Below are positions 1 through 7,387 of a stretch of 14,895 nt of DNA, one piece after another. Position 1 is the stretch's first letter. Each line of letters begins with the position of its first letter. The notes below the pieces were generated by a model. The model saw nothing but the letters and a program-made list of their open reading frames with translations. It was not told where the DNA came from and ran no database searches. The stretch is taken from NCBI GenBank assembly GCA_030040725.1, contig JASHTD010000469.1:1-14895 (forward strand), in the 5' to 3' direction. The stretch comes from Candidatus Sulfotelmatobacter sp. Its GTDB lineage: Bacteria; Acidobacteriota; Terriglobia; Terriglobales; Acidobacteriaceae. A program made the translations under genes and the position numbers.

Positions 1-215
1 CCGCGAAATGGAGTCGACGTGATGGCGACGCAGTCGATGCTCTCCATCCCCGCCCCCGCCTTCGAGAGACAAAACTTCATAGCGGTGACCGGCAAGCCGC
101 GGGCTTCCTTCTGGCGTGAAAGCTTGCTCTCTTCAATGACGGCGCGAATCACGCCATCTTCGATCAGAGCGGCCGAGGCATCGTGTCCAAACGCTGAAAG
201 TCCTAGAATGCGCAT
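1..215 (-). CDS. Carbamoyltransferase, NodU/CmcH family (N-terminal part only)
   Basis: Read from the ATG at 215, the minus strand is open to the left edge for 71 codons. The product begins MRILGLSAFGHDASAALIED and continues with a VIEESKLSRQK segment, then a CLSKAGAGMESID segment. This is the usual start of NodU/CmcH carbamoyltransferases: a Kae1/ASKHA-type glycine-rich strand (GLSAFGHDASAAL, residues 5-17), an 'EE..L.RQK' segment and a 'fCL..AG' helix. Family members transfer the carbamoyl group of carbamoyl phosphate, via carbamoyl-adenylate, to a hydroxyl, often on a sugar (Nod factors, antibiotics, surface glycans). The catalytic half and the C-terminal domain lie outside the window. It is the last visible gene of the leftward series, 97 bases after the CxxC protein, so it probably decorates the same glycan or a linked product. 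No strong ribosome binding site is visible. The family call is firm; the substrate is unknown. Confidence 0.85.
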   Translation of the reverse strand, partial: MRILGLSAFGHDASAALIEDGVIRAVIEESKLSRQKEARGLPVTAMKFCLSKAGAGMESIDCVAITSTPFR

Positions 216-267
216 GTGATTTGTGGATTCGCTGTGTGGCAGTTGGGGGATGTTTGCAGAAGGAGTT

Positions 268-294
268 GCGCGGCTCCGGTGACCGGAGCTGCGC
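268..294 (-). promoter_or_regulatory. Strong hairpin between the CxxC gene and the carbamoyltransferase gene
   Basis: A 27-base inverted repeat: GCGC, one mismatch, then GCTCCGG / CCGGAGC around a 3-base loop, then GCGC again. It lies in the 97-base gap between the stop at 313 and the start at 215. No T-run follows on the minus strand, so it is not a standard intrinsic terminator. It could attenuate or partly end transcription, or stabilise the upstream mRNA. The fold is clear; the role is unknown. Confidence 0.5.
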
Positions 295-312
295 TCAAAT
301 CGAAAAGTTTAC

Positions 313-582
313 CTAGTCGCCGTCGCCGACTGCGACGGAATTTGCTTTCAGGCGCTGCAGCAGGGGACTGTTCTGCGAAAGAAATTCGAGGTGTCCGCAT
401 TTGGGGCACTCGAGTACAACATTGCCACCCTGCGTGCCGTAGGGAAGAAAATTCAATTTGGTGAACACGTAGCTCTCGATCTCGTGTTTGCAACGCAAGC
501 ACTGAACCGGAGTGGCTGCGCGAGCTACCGGTTTTTTCGCAGTCTGCGCCGGAACCGGCCGCAGATTTTTTTCGTCGCTCAT
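313..582 (-). CDS. Small putative zinc-ribbon protein with two CxxC pairs
   Basis: An 89-residue protein that I cannot assign to a named family. The first 25 residues are polar and rich in Pro, Ala and Lys, probably disordered. A compact core follows with CLRC (residues 28-31) and CPKC (59-62), the second in the run CPKCGHLEF. Two CxxC knuckles about 28 residues apart are typical of a zinc ribbon or rubredoxin-like fold, so metal binding is likely but inferred. There is no signal peptide or membrane segment, so it should be cytoplasmic. Its ATG overlaps the stop of the upstream sulfotransferase in an ATGA (579-582), which implies translational coupling and a real gene. It could be a regulator, a scaffold or a small partner of the tailoring enzymes. 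Confidence 0.72.
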   Translation of the reverse strand: MSDEKNLRPVPAQTAKKPVARAATPVQCLRCKHEIESYVFTKLNFLPYGTQGGNVVLECPKCGHLEFLSQNSPLLQRLKANSVAVGDGD

Positions 583-1394
583 GCGAGTTGCCCTTCCAGA
601 GACTGAATTTCAGAATACCCCAGCTTGGCCAGTAGCGCTCCACTGTACTGTTGCACAAGTTGACACTGGCGCTCTGTGAAGGAAGATCGCCACCCCCCCG
701 CCGAGCCACTGCGGATGAAACGGCCCTTAGCCGATGCGCGCTGCGGGGTCGCCTTTTCCTTCTCTTTCATGCGGGCTAGCGAGTTATTTTCAATCGCGGG
801 CGCAATGCGATGCTTAACTTCCGGCATGCCGAGAAAATCGACGATGCGCTCCAGTTCCGGCTGCGGATTGCGCTTCAGTTCCTCAAACTTGACGGCCAGA
901 ATCTCGCTCGTACCGGCTTCGGCGGCGTTCATCCAGGAGTTGGCATGCTCGATCCATGAGCCGAAAGGATTCACTCCGGACTGCAAAAAGCGTTGAACAT
1001 ATTCGTCGAAATCATCTTTCGCATAGCCGAGGGCTTTCTGGTAGGCAAATTCGGAAAGAGCCACATCGCGCGGATCGCGCACCAGGTAAATTGCTCTGTT
1101 ATATTCAGGCCGGAACGGTTCGTGCGTTTTGATGAGACGCCCGTTACTCGGCAGGACGGAAGCTCCCGCGTCGTGCTTGCCCACATCCGGAAGCATCTCG
1201 TTGGTGTTGTCGAACCCGGAAGCCTGGCCTGCCAGGATTTCCAGCAGCATGAAGCGCAACCATGTGCTGCCGGAACGCGGATAAGAGCCGACAAAAACAT
1301 CAGCCGGACGGAAGCCGCGATGACGCATCCAGACCAGCGGAGCGCGAGCGGGAGTCTTGGAAAGTGTGTGGCGAATTTTTCGAAGTGTGCTCAT
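579..1394 (-). CDS. Sulfotransferase, Sulfotransfer_1-like
   Basis: A 271-residue cytosolic-type sulfotransferase expected to move sulfate from PAPS to a hydroxyl, here probably of a sugar. Visible motifs, in order, are the 5'-phosphosulfate loop YPRSGSTWLR (residues 38-47), KTHEP (89-93, at the usual place for the conserved KTH segment), the 3'-phosphate strand and loop LVRDPRDVALS (104-114) and a C-terminal SGSAGGWR (229-236) matching the family's R-K-G-x-x-G-x-W nucleotide-binding loop. The length fits the family, and there is no signal peptide or membrane segment. The start is the ATG at 1394, 21 bases after the preceding sulfotransferase gene, and the stop overlaps the CxxC gene in ATGA. 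It lies in the tailoring section behind the polysaccharide assembly genes. The sulfated substrate cannot be read from the sequence. Confidence 0.88.
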   Translation of the reverse strand: MSTLRKIRHTLSKTPARAPLVWMRHRGFRPADVFVGSYPRSGSTWLRFMLLEILAGQASGFDNTNEMLPDVGKHDAGASVLPSNGRLIKTHEPFRPEYNRAIYLVRDPRDVALSEFAYQKALGYAKDDFDEYVQRFLQSGVNPFGSWIEHANSWMNAAEAGTSEILAVKFEELKRNPQPELERIVDFLGMPEVKHRIAPAIENNSLARMKEKEKATPQRASAKGRFIRSGSAGGWRSSFTERQCQLVQQYSGALLAKLGYSEIQSLEGQLA

Positions 1395-1415
1395 GAGGTT
1401 TATAACTGCCGTGGA

Positions 1416-2444
1416 TTAATCATGATTCGCCGCCTGCGATAACGCCGGAGTCTCTCCAGTTGATACGCTGGGCTGGCTCTTTGCCCCCCGATAGCGGCGC
1501 AGAACAGCAATGGGGGCATAGCAATAAACCAAGGCGGTGAAACGATCGAACGCGCGCAATCCCTGGAAATAGATTTCATCCTGCGCGCGCTCCCAAATCC
1601 CCACCGGCACCGTATCTCCGGCAGTCGTTGAATACAGGGGCCAAGCGCCGTCCGACTGCTTCTTCCAAAAGGCGATGTAGCGCGCGATCTTGGCGCGGAG
1701 TTCCTCCGGCAGCGCCGCGTCGCTCTTTGGTTTTATTCCGATTTTTTCGCTTTTCACAGCGGAGTGTTGCGGAGCGTCGTAGATGGCGGAACGATCGGCT
1801 CCATCGAGCGAAGCCATACGCGGGTCGAAAGGAATCTGCAGAAACCAGCAGATGCCCTGCATGACCAGGTCCGGCGATTGAATCATTTCCTCGTAATGAA
1901 TCTGGTGCAAGGCAATGCCTTTGCGCACCAGCACGTCGCAATCGCGCTTCATCTTGCGATAGCCAATCAATGCGCGATGGGTGATTCCCCGCTTGGCAAA
2001 AAACGACGAGCCTTTGCTCGCCTGTACGATGCTGCGGCAGGTGTCAGCCAGGTCTCGCCAGATCACGATGAAACGGGCATGGGGAAATTCCCGCGCCAGC
2101 GCCGGCATAGAATCGAAATAATTCGGTGACTTGTCGCCGTACAAAGAACCCTTTGCGTATTGCTTCCAGACTGAAGTGGCCGCGGTTGGGTAGTTTGCCG
2201 GAGCAAGCGGAAGTTGACCCGGATCGATCTGGTGGCGGGTAAGCGCGTTGTTCCAGAATTCCCAGCGCTCGAGCCAGTCGGTTTTGGGTTTGCCACCGCG
2301 GAAAAGCAAGCGCAGCAGAAACAGATCGCTCTCGTAGGTGAGTGCTATCTGCGGATTCTGATTCAGCAGCGTGTAGAGCAATGACGTTCCAGAGCGCCAG
2401 ATGCCGACTACGAAGATAGGGCCCGGTGATGGCGATTGTTTCAT
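1416..2444 (-). CDS. Sulfotransferase, Sulfotransfer_3-like
   Basis: A 342-residue sulfotransferase of a different subfamily from its neighbour. It has the P-loop-like GIWRSGTSLL (residues 14-23), followed by an N-x-x-P type segment (LNQNPQIALTYES), then GDKSPNYF (103-110) and the 3'-phosphate-binding IVIWRDLADTCRS (126-138). This G-x-x-RSGTS...GDKSP layout is typical of the bacterial Sulfotransfer_3 group, which uses PAPS. The frame can be extended upstream to a TTG at 2489, but I chose the ATG at 2444: AAGG lies 10 bases before it, and the P-loop then starts near the N terminus as in relatives. The last 25 or so residues are Ser/Pro/Ala-rich and look disordered. It follows the epimerase gene by 80 bases and precedes the second sulfotransferase by 21. 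The substrate is inferred to be a glycan. Confidence 0.85.
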   Translation of the reverse strand: MKQSPSPGPIFVVGIWRSGTSLLYTLLNQNPQIALTYESDLFLLRLLFRGGKPKTDWLERWEFWNNALTRHQIDPGQLPLAPANYPTAATSVWKQYAKGSLYGDKSPNYFDSMPALAREFPHARFIVIWRDLADTCRSIVQASKGSSFFAKRGITHRALIGYRKMKRDCDVLVRKGIALHQIHYEEMIQSPDLVMQGICWFLQIPFDPRMASLDGADRSAIYDAPQHSAVKSEKIGIKPKSDAALPEELRAKIARYIAFWKKQSDGAWPLYSTTAGDTVPVGIWERAQDEIYFQGLRAFDRFTALVYCYAPIAVLRRYRGAKSQPSVSTGETPALSQAANHD

Positions 2445-2470
2445 TGCGTTCGTGCCTTGATCAAAACAAC

Positions 2471-2511
2471 TTCCCGATCCTCGCTGCAAAAAACCCAGCC
2501 AGGATCGGGAA
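2471..2511 (-). promoter_or_regulatory. Perfect 11-bp inverted repeat, possible weak terminator or mRNA processing hairpin
   Basis: TTCCCGATCCT (2471-2481) and AGGATCGGGAA (2501-2511) are perfect complements around a 19-base loop, inside the 80-base gap between the epimerase stop and the sulfotransferase start. On the minus strand the loop contains TTTTTT, and the second arm is followed by GTTGTTTTG, a poor T-run. It could be a leaky terminator that lowers expression of the tailoring genes, or a copy of a dispersed intergenic repeat. The inverted repeat is certain; the function is not. Confidence 0.5.
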
Positions 2512-2524
2512 CCTACGGTTTCTA

Positions 2525-3523
2525 TCAGTCGCCGTCGACACCAGCCAGCTCCATCTCGTCAGACGTGACTTGCGACTTAATCCAGGGATAGGTTCGTTTC
2601 AGGCCTTCGGCCAGCGATATAGAGGGTTCCCATCCCAGCACTTCACGCAGGCGAGTGTTATCGCTGTTACGTCCGCGCACACCCTGCGGACCGGTGAGGT
2701 TATGGCGCTTGACTAGCTTTTTGCCGCCGATCCGCGAGATCACGTCAACCAGGTTGTTGATGGTGGTGAGTTCATCGGTACCAAGGTTGAGCGCATCGCG
2801 GTGGTCGGAAGCCATCAGGCGGATCAGGCCTTCGACGCAATCGTCCACGTACATGAAAGAGCGGGTCTGCTCGCCGTCACCCCAGATTTCAATCTCACCG
2901 CCGTCCTCCGCGAGAGCGACCTTGCGGGAAATTGCTGCAGGCGCCTTTTCTTTTCCCCCGTCATAGGTGCCCAACGGCCCATAGACGTTGTGGAAACGAA
3001 CGATGCGGGTTTCGAAGCCGAAGTCCTTGTAGTAATAACGGCAAAGCTCTTCGGCAAACAGTTTCTCCCATCCGTAGCCCGGCTCGGGATCGGCAGGGTA
3101 CGCGTCCTCCTCTTTCAATGCCGTTACATTAGGATCCTTCTGCTTAGCCTGGTTGTAGACGCAGGCCGAGGAAGAAAACAGAAAGCGCTTGACGCCATTC
3201 TTGTAGCTGGCATCAAGCATGTGAGCATTGATGAGAATGTTGTTGCGGCTGATGTCGGCGTGATTCGCCGTGATATAGCCGATGCCGCCCATGTCGGCGG
3301 CGAGGTTGTAGACCTCGTCGATGCCACCGCGTGTGGCGAGCAGGCAGTTTTCGATCTTGCGCAGGTCGAGGATCTCCATTTCGTCGGCGGGGCTGGGTTC
3401 GTATTCGGGCAGTTTGAGGTCGGCGCCGCGCACCCAGTGGCCGTCCTTCTTCAAACGTTTAACCAGGTGGTGGCCGATGAAACCTCCCGCGCCGGTTACG
3501 AGTATCCGCTTTTGCTTGGTCAT
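2525..3523 (-). CDS. GDP-mannose 3,5-epimerase-like NAD-dependent sugar epimerase (extended SDR)
   Basis: A 332-residue extended short-chain dehydrogenase/reductase. It has the NAD-binding GAGGFIG (residues 11-17), NLAADMGGIGYI (73-84), SSSACVY (117-123) and the catalytic YxxxK as YGWEK (150-154). Several stretches closely match plant GDP-mannose 3,5-epimerase as I recall it: AADMGG, RFHNVYGPLGTYDGG (176-190), KEKAPAA (191-197) and GPQGVRGRNSDNT (278-290). C121 and K193 fall where that enzyme has its acid/base Cys and Lys. The family converts GDP-D-mannose to GDP-L-galactose, with GDP-L-gulose as a 5-epimer product. An AGGAG lies about 10 bases before the ATG at 3523. It is placed between the WecG-like transferase and the sulfotransferases, so it probably supplies an activated sugar for the exported glycan. 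The exact epimer made is not proven. Confidence 0.86.
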   Translation of the reverse strand: MTKQKRILVTGAGGFIGHHLVKRLKKDGHWVRGADLKLPEYEPSPADEMEILDLRKIENCLLATRGGIDEVYNLAADMGGIGYITANHADISRNNILINAHMLDASYKNGVKRFLFSSSACVYNQAKQKDPNVTALKEEDAYPADPEPGYGWEKLFAEELCRYYYKDFGFETRIVRFHNVYGPLGTYDGGKEKAPAAISRKVALAEDGGEIEIWGDGEQTRSFMYVDDCVEGLIRLMASDHRDALNLGTDELTTINNLVDVISRIGGKKLVKRHNLTGPQGVRGRNSDNTRLREVLGWEPSISLAEGLKRTYPWIKSQVTSDEMELAGVDGD

Positions 3524-3603
3524 AAGTTACTGGTCTCCTGAATTTGTTGAACTGAATTCCTCGAACTGCGAGTCCAAACCCTTGTTGAAGGAGGGCCTAC
3601 CGC

Positions 3604-4392
3604 CTAGAAAATCCGTGGCAATAAATGTTCCACGCAGACTGCCCACAAAAATTTCGAACCGTTCACGATATAACGTTGCCAGAGCCTCCTGGGCTCGGCG
3701 CAAAGGCGAAACAGCCACTCGAGCCCGTTTTCGCGCATCCACGCCGGAGCTTGCTTCAGCCGCCCGGTGTTCAAATCGAATGCTGCACCTACTCCCAGCA
3801 TCACTGGCACTTCTAGTGTGTTCCGGTGCTCGTACATCCATCGTTCCTGCTTTGGCGTGCTCAAACCCACCCAGAGAACGTCCGGCCGGGTTTCCGCGAT
3901 GCGAGTCTGCACGTCCCTTTCTTCTTCCTGGCTCAGTGGACGGAACGGCGGACAATAGGTACCGGCGACCTGAATCCCATACCGCTCATGTTCGGCCTGT
4001 GCGAGCGCATCCGCAACTCCGGGCGCACCGCCGTAAAAGAAGTGCCGGTACCGCGAGCCGGTCTCACGACAGAAGGTTTCCATCAACTCCGGACCATAGA
4101 CACGCCGCTTCATGTGCTTGAAACCCTGCCAGCGGCCCAGCCAGACCAGAGGCATGCCGTCGGGTACCACCAACCCAGCGTGGCCGAGAATTTTTCCGAA
4201 CTCAGAGTCTTCGCGGGAGACCGAGACCCCATGCATTCCCGTCACCGCCACGTAACGAGCCGGTCCGCGTTCCTCGATCCAGCGTTCCACAATCCTGATC
4301 GCGTCGGGAATCTGAACCGCATCCACGCGAACATCCAGCACCCGGTAGCTGGGAATCTTTACCTGCGGATTTGCAATTGCTATGGTCGACAC
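3604..4392 (-). CDS. WecG/TagA/CpsF family glycosyltransferase (GT26)
   Basis: A 262-residue GT26 glycosyltransferase. Recognisable parts are VTGMHGVS (residues 50-57) with the conserved Thr of the substrate pocket, VVPDGMPLVWLGR (75-87) with the presumed catalytic Asp78, FFYGGAPGVA (118-127), VLWVGLSTPKQERW (172-185), GVGAAFDLNTG (200-210) and a basic C-terminal end (WLFRLCAEPRRLWQRY, 226-241) that in TagA contacts the membrane and substrate. Members add an N-acetylmannosamine-type or other sugar to a polyprenyl-diphosphate-linked first sugar on the cytoplasmic face. The start is a GTG at 4392 with AGG about six bases upstream (AGGTAAAC). It lies 82 bases after the polymerase gene and 80 before the epimerase gene. 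The second sugar transferred cannot be told. It is the only classical glycosyltransferase in view. Confidence 0.87.
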   Translation of the reverse strand: MSTIAIANPQVKIPSYRVLDVRVDAVQIPDAIRIVERWIEERGPARYVAVTGMHGVSVSREDSEFGKILGHAGLVVPDGMPLVWLGRWQGFKHMKRRVYGPELMETFCRETGSRYRHFFYGGAPGVADALAQAEHERYGIQVAGTYCPPFRPLSQEEERDVQTRIAETRPDVLWVGLSTPKQERWMYEHRNTLEVPVMLGVGAAFDLNTGRLKQAPAWMRENGLEWLFRLCAEPRRLWQRYIVNGSKFLWAVCVEHLLPRIF

Positions 4393-4474
4393 GTTTACCT
4401 AATCTGGTTTGAGCGATGGGGGTATCGCGAATCTTCAACTTCACGAACCGAGCGGACACAGTTCTACAATGAGC

Positions 4475-5947
4475 TCACTGCGCGGGAACGGAAGAAACTC
4501 TCCACGCCGGCATCACCCGGATGTCGGCTTTCTTTCTCGCCGCGGCAAGCAGACGGTCACTCACAAACACCAGCGAGAACAGAATCATGAAGGTTCCGTC
4601 GGGACGGCTGCCGAACGTCCGGCTGACCATTCCGTTGATAAAAATGTCGAGATAGATGGCGAAGCACCCGACCGCCAACTGATGCAAGGGATGGTTCTGA
4701 TCTACCGCTCGCATGACTCCGATCAGATTTTTTGTTGTCCAGCCGAGCATCATCACAATCACAAAAAGTCCGATCAGCCCGTTGTTGTACATCACCTCGA
4801 GAAAGCCGTTATGCAGATGGTTCGGCATCCAATCAACATCAATCTTGTAAGAGAGAAACCGCGAGGACATGAAGCCGCGACCAAGAATAATTTTCTGTTT
4901 GATCAGGGGCCAAGCGGCGGACCAAACCTCAGACCGGCCGGTAAAACTTTCGGCTTGCCCGCTGTGCAAGTAGAAGTCAAGATAGGCGCCCAAAGGGGTA
5001 AACGCCGCCAGCAGAAGGCCGATGACTGCGAAAATCAACACGAACCGGGCAGCCGCTTTGAATCTGCCTTGCAGCATGAAGAACGTAACCGCGCCGAAAA
5101 TGCAGCCGAGAATTCCTGTTTTACCGCCGCCCATCAGCATTGCCGTCATGCCGACCAAGATCAGAATATTGCGCACAACCTGACTCTTGCCAGGCGGCGA
5201 AAGAGTGAAAGCGAAGAGAATGAGCAGTCCGGCGTCGACGGATAGGACAGTCGGCGCCGTCGCCACATCGTACAAACGGCCCGTGGCCAACGTCTCTGGA
5301 TTCGCGATCAGCCGGATGAACGGAGTCGAGATCATAAACAGAAGAGCCCACTGGGTGACTTTGAGGAAAGTACGCAGGTCTTCAGGGTTTTTGCTCTCGA
5401 AATTGCACGCTGCCAGCAAAGCGATGGCCAGGAACAGTTTGACAATCCAGGCCAACGAGAAGAAGCGATCCTCGGCATAAGCGCAGGAGAGCAGACAAAC
5501 GACTCCGAACCAGGAGACCCACTTGTAGGATCCCGTAAAAAGGGTACGCAGATATTGACTGTGGCGATAGGTGTACAGCGCAAACACCAGGCCCACAAAA
5601 ACCCACATCATGGCTTCGGAGTAGGCGCCAGAAGCAAAGCCCTTTCCTTCGGCATCCTCGGTCACATAGGAAAAAATTGCCTCCGATCCCAGCAGAACCC
5701 ACCACAATGCGAAGACGAGATTGCGACTGCGCTGTGCGACGTCGCGTGCGGTGGAAACTGCAAACCACATCAGGCCGAAGAACAGCGAACCTACCAAAAG
5801 AATCGTGATCGACTGCTCGGACGATAGGGGCGAGAAGAAAGCGAGCGCCGCGAGAGTAATAATCGCAAGGCCGCTCATCCATAGAATTGCACGATTGCGT
5901 GCCGGAGCCTGCAGGCTCGAATCTCGCGAGTTTGGAAAGGATGCCAT
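4475..5947 (-). CDS. O-antigen ligase/polymerase-like membrane protein (Wzy_C type)
   Basis: A 490-residue polytopic membrane protein with roughly ten or more hydrophobic segments (for example residues 21-40, 47-66, 111-127, 143-157, 164-180, 235-250, 258-272, 301-318 and 389-404). The long loop between late membrane segments carries TGRSEVWSAAW (336-346), ILGRGF (354-359) and HLHNGFLEV (378-386). The R-x-x-x-W ... G-x-G ... H-N-x-x-L arrangement is the O-antigen ligase/Wzy_C signature, where the His is needed for glycosyl transfer from lipid-linked donors. In this operon it is most likely the polymerase that joins repeat units at the outer face of the inner membrane. Ligase activity cannot be excluded from sequence alone. 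Its ATG lies only three bases after the stop of the glycosyl-1-phosphate transferase, so the two are co-transcribed. The C-terminal tail of about 25 residues is cytosolic-looking and basic. Confidence 0.85.
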   Translation of the reverse strand: MASFPNSRDSSLQAPARNRAILWMSGLAIITLAALAFFSPLSSEQSITILLVGSLFFGLMWFAVSTARDVAQRSRNLVFALWWVLLGSEAIFSYVTEDAEGKGFASGAYSEAMMWVFVGLVFALYTYRHSQYLRTLFTGSYKWVSWFGVVCLLSCAYAEDRFFSLAWIVKLFLAIALLAACNFESKNPEDLRTFLKVTQWALLFMISTPFIRLIANPETLATGRLYDVATAPTVLSVDAGLLILFAFTLSPPGKSQVVRNILILVGMTAMLMGGGKTGILGCIFGAVTFFMLQGRFKAAARFVLIFAVIGLLLAAFTPLGAYLDFYLHSGQAESFTGRSEVWSAAWPLIKQKIILGRGFMSSRFLSYKIDVDWMPNHLHNGFLEVMYNNGLIGLFVIVMMLGWTTKNLIGVMRAVDQNHPLHQLAVGCFAIYLDIFINGMVSRTFGSRPDGTFMILFSLVFVSDRLLAAARKKADIRVMPAWRVSSVPAQ

Positions 5948-5950
5948 TTC

Positions 5951-7387
5951 CTATACGGCCCCTGATCCCTTCAGCACGGCGGGAATGGTTTTGAGCAGAA
6001 TCTTAAAGTCCAGCAGCAGCGACCATTTGTCAATGTACTGAAGGTCCAGTTCCATCCACTGCTCAAAAGAAATTGAGCTGCGCCCGCCAATCTGCCACAA
6101 ACACGTAACGCCGGGCCGGACGCTAAAGCGACGCCGCTGCCAGTCTTCGCTGAACCCTTCGTAGTCGCGCAAAGGCAGCGGTCGCGGCCCAACCAGGCTC
6201 ATATCCCCCATCAGCACGTTAAAGAGTTGTGGCAGCTCGTCGATGCTGGTCTTGCGCAGAAATTTACCGATCGGAGTGATGCGCGGATCGTTCTTGATTT
6301 TGAATACCGGACCGCTGACTTCGTTCAGGTGCTCAATCTCCTTCATCCGTTTCTCGGCGTCGATCACCATCGTGCGGAATTTGTAAATTCCAAAGTGCCT
6401 CTTGTTGAGCCCGAGACGCTTCTGCACAAAAAATACTGGCCCCGGCGAAGTCAGTTTGATCAATAACGCGGTGAGCAAGAAGACGGGAAGCAGAAGTAGG
6501 CTCAGGGCCGTCGCAACCATGATGTCGATCACCCGTTTGACGACCACAGCCCAGCCTTCCAGCCGGGTGCTGTTGTGGGTAATGATCGAGTCGTCCTCTA
6601 CTGTCACGACCCGCGGACGCGACATCTTGCCGTCGAAGAGATTAGAAATGAACCGTACTAGGATTCCCTGCTCTTCGCAGACTGCACTTACTTCAGAAGC
6701 GCGCGCGTAGAGCGACCGCATGGGTAGCGCGACCAGCACTTCATCAACCACGTTGGATCGCAAAAAAGGAACCAGGCTGTCGAAATTGCAGGCCAGCCCG
6801 AATTCCGACTGCGAGAACTCCGTTAACCCCGGCCACTCCTGATCGACAAAACCAATGACCCGGTAGCCTAGGAAGTGATTGTCTCGGATCTTGCGCGCGA
6901 ATTGCACCGCTCGGGGATTCGTCCCCACAATCAGCACATCGCGCAGGTTGCGGCCGTGGACGCGCGCCTGCCGCAGTACGAGGCGCATGAACACCCGTCC
7001 GCCAATGGTGGTGGCGGTCGTCACCAGCCAGAATACGGCCAGGAAGTCCAGTGTCACGAGATCGATGTGCAGCAGGAGATGAGTAAAGAAAATGACCAGC
7101 GTGCCCAGGCTCGTCGCCTTAATCACATCGAGCGTCTCATCCCAGCGGCCAGCCAGGCGACGCGAAGCATACATTCCAAAAAGAACGCAGATCTGATGCC
7201 AAACCAGCAATAGGATCGCGAATACGATGAAGTTCTGGACCTTCACCCGCATGCCAAAAAACTCGCCCAGCGAAACTGCCGCCCTCTGCGAAACCGCCAC
7301 GCTCGCCAGGCCAAAGGCAAGCATGACCGAAGCCAGATCGAATAGCTTCATCGAATTCAACAGAACCTGCCGCCGAATGTGACCCAC
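5951..7387 (-). CDS. Polyprenyl-phosphate glycosyl-1-phosphate transferase (WbaP/WcaJ type)
   Basis: A 478-residue enzyme that starts glycan assembly by moving a sugar-1-phosphate from a nucleotide sugar to undecaprenyl phosphate. The N-terminal third holds about four membrane segments. A Rossmann-like CoA_binding_3 region follows, beginning DVLIVGTNPRAV (150-161), then a further membrane helix near 288-312. The C-terminal catalytic domain has KFRTM (336-340), DELPQ (383-387), LVGPRP (398-403) and RPGVTCLWQ (424-432), all hallmarks of the bacterial sugar transferase family. I chose the GTG at 7387 because GGGAG lies eight bases upstream. The in-frame GTG at 7396 would sit almost on that site, and the ATG at 7351 lacks one. 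It follows the ATPase gene by 107 bases and is nearly joined to the polymerase gene. Glucose, galactose or another hexose is possible as first sugar. Confidence 0.92.
   Translation of the reverse strand: MGHIRRQVLLNSMKLFDLASVMLAFGLASVAVSQRAAVSLGEFFGMRVKVQNFIVFAILLLVWHQICVLFGMYASRRLAGRWDETLDVIKATSLGTLVIFFTHLLLHIDLVTLDFLAVFWLVTTATTIGGRVFMRLVLRQARVHGRNLRDVLIVGTNPRAVQFARKIRDNHFLGYRVIGFVDQEWPGLTEFSQSEFGLACNFDSLVPFLRSNVVDEVLVALPMRSLYARASEVSAVCEEQGILVRFISNLFDGKMSRPRVVTVEDDSIITHNSTRLEGWAVVVKRVIDIMVATALSLLLLPVFLLTALLIKLTSPGPVFFVQKRLGLNKRHFGIYKFRTMVIDAEKRMKEIEHLNEVSGPVFKIKNDPRITPIGKFLRKTSIDELPQLFNVLMGDMSLVGPRPLPLRDYEGFSEDWQRRRFSVRPGVTCLWQIGGRSSISFEQWMELDLQYIDKWSLLLDFKILLKTIPAVLKGSGAV

Noticed and set aside
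203..709. Minus-strand open frame of 168 residues
   Set aside because: It overlaps the CxxC gene and the end of a sulfotransferase in another frame; the ATGA coupling and motifs favour those genes.
2445..2489. N-terminal extension of the sulfotransferase from a TTG
   Set aside because: The added 15 residues fit no family feature and overlap the hairpin; the ATG at 2444 has a plausible AAGG site.
3321..4121. Plus-strand open frame of 266 residues
   Set aside because: It overlaps both the epimerase and GT26 genes on the opposite strand, is Arg/Ser/Pro-rich as antisense frames usually are, and shows no domain.
4409..5245. Plus-strand open frame of 278 residues
   Set aside because: It is antisense to the polymerase gene, with His/Gln/Glu-rich low-complexity composition typical of the complement of membrane-protein coding.
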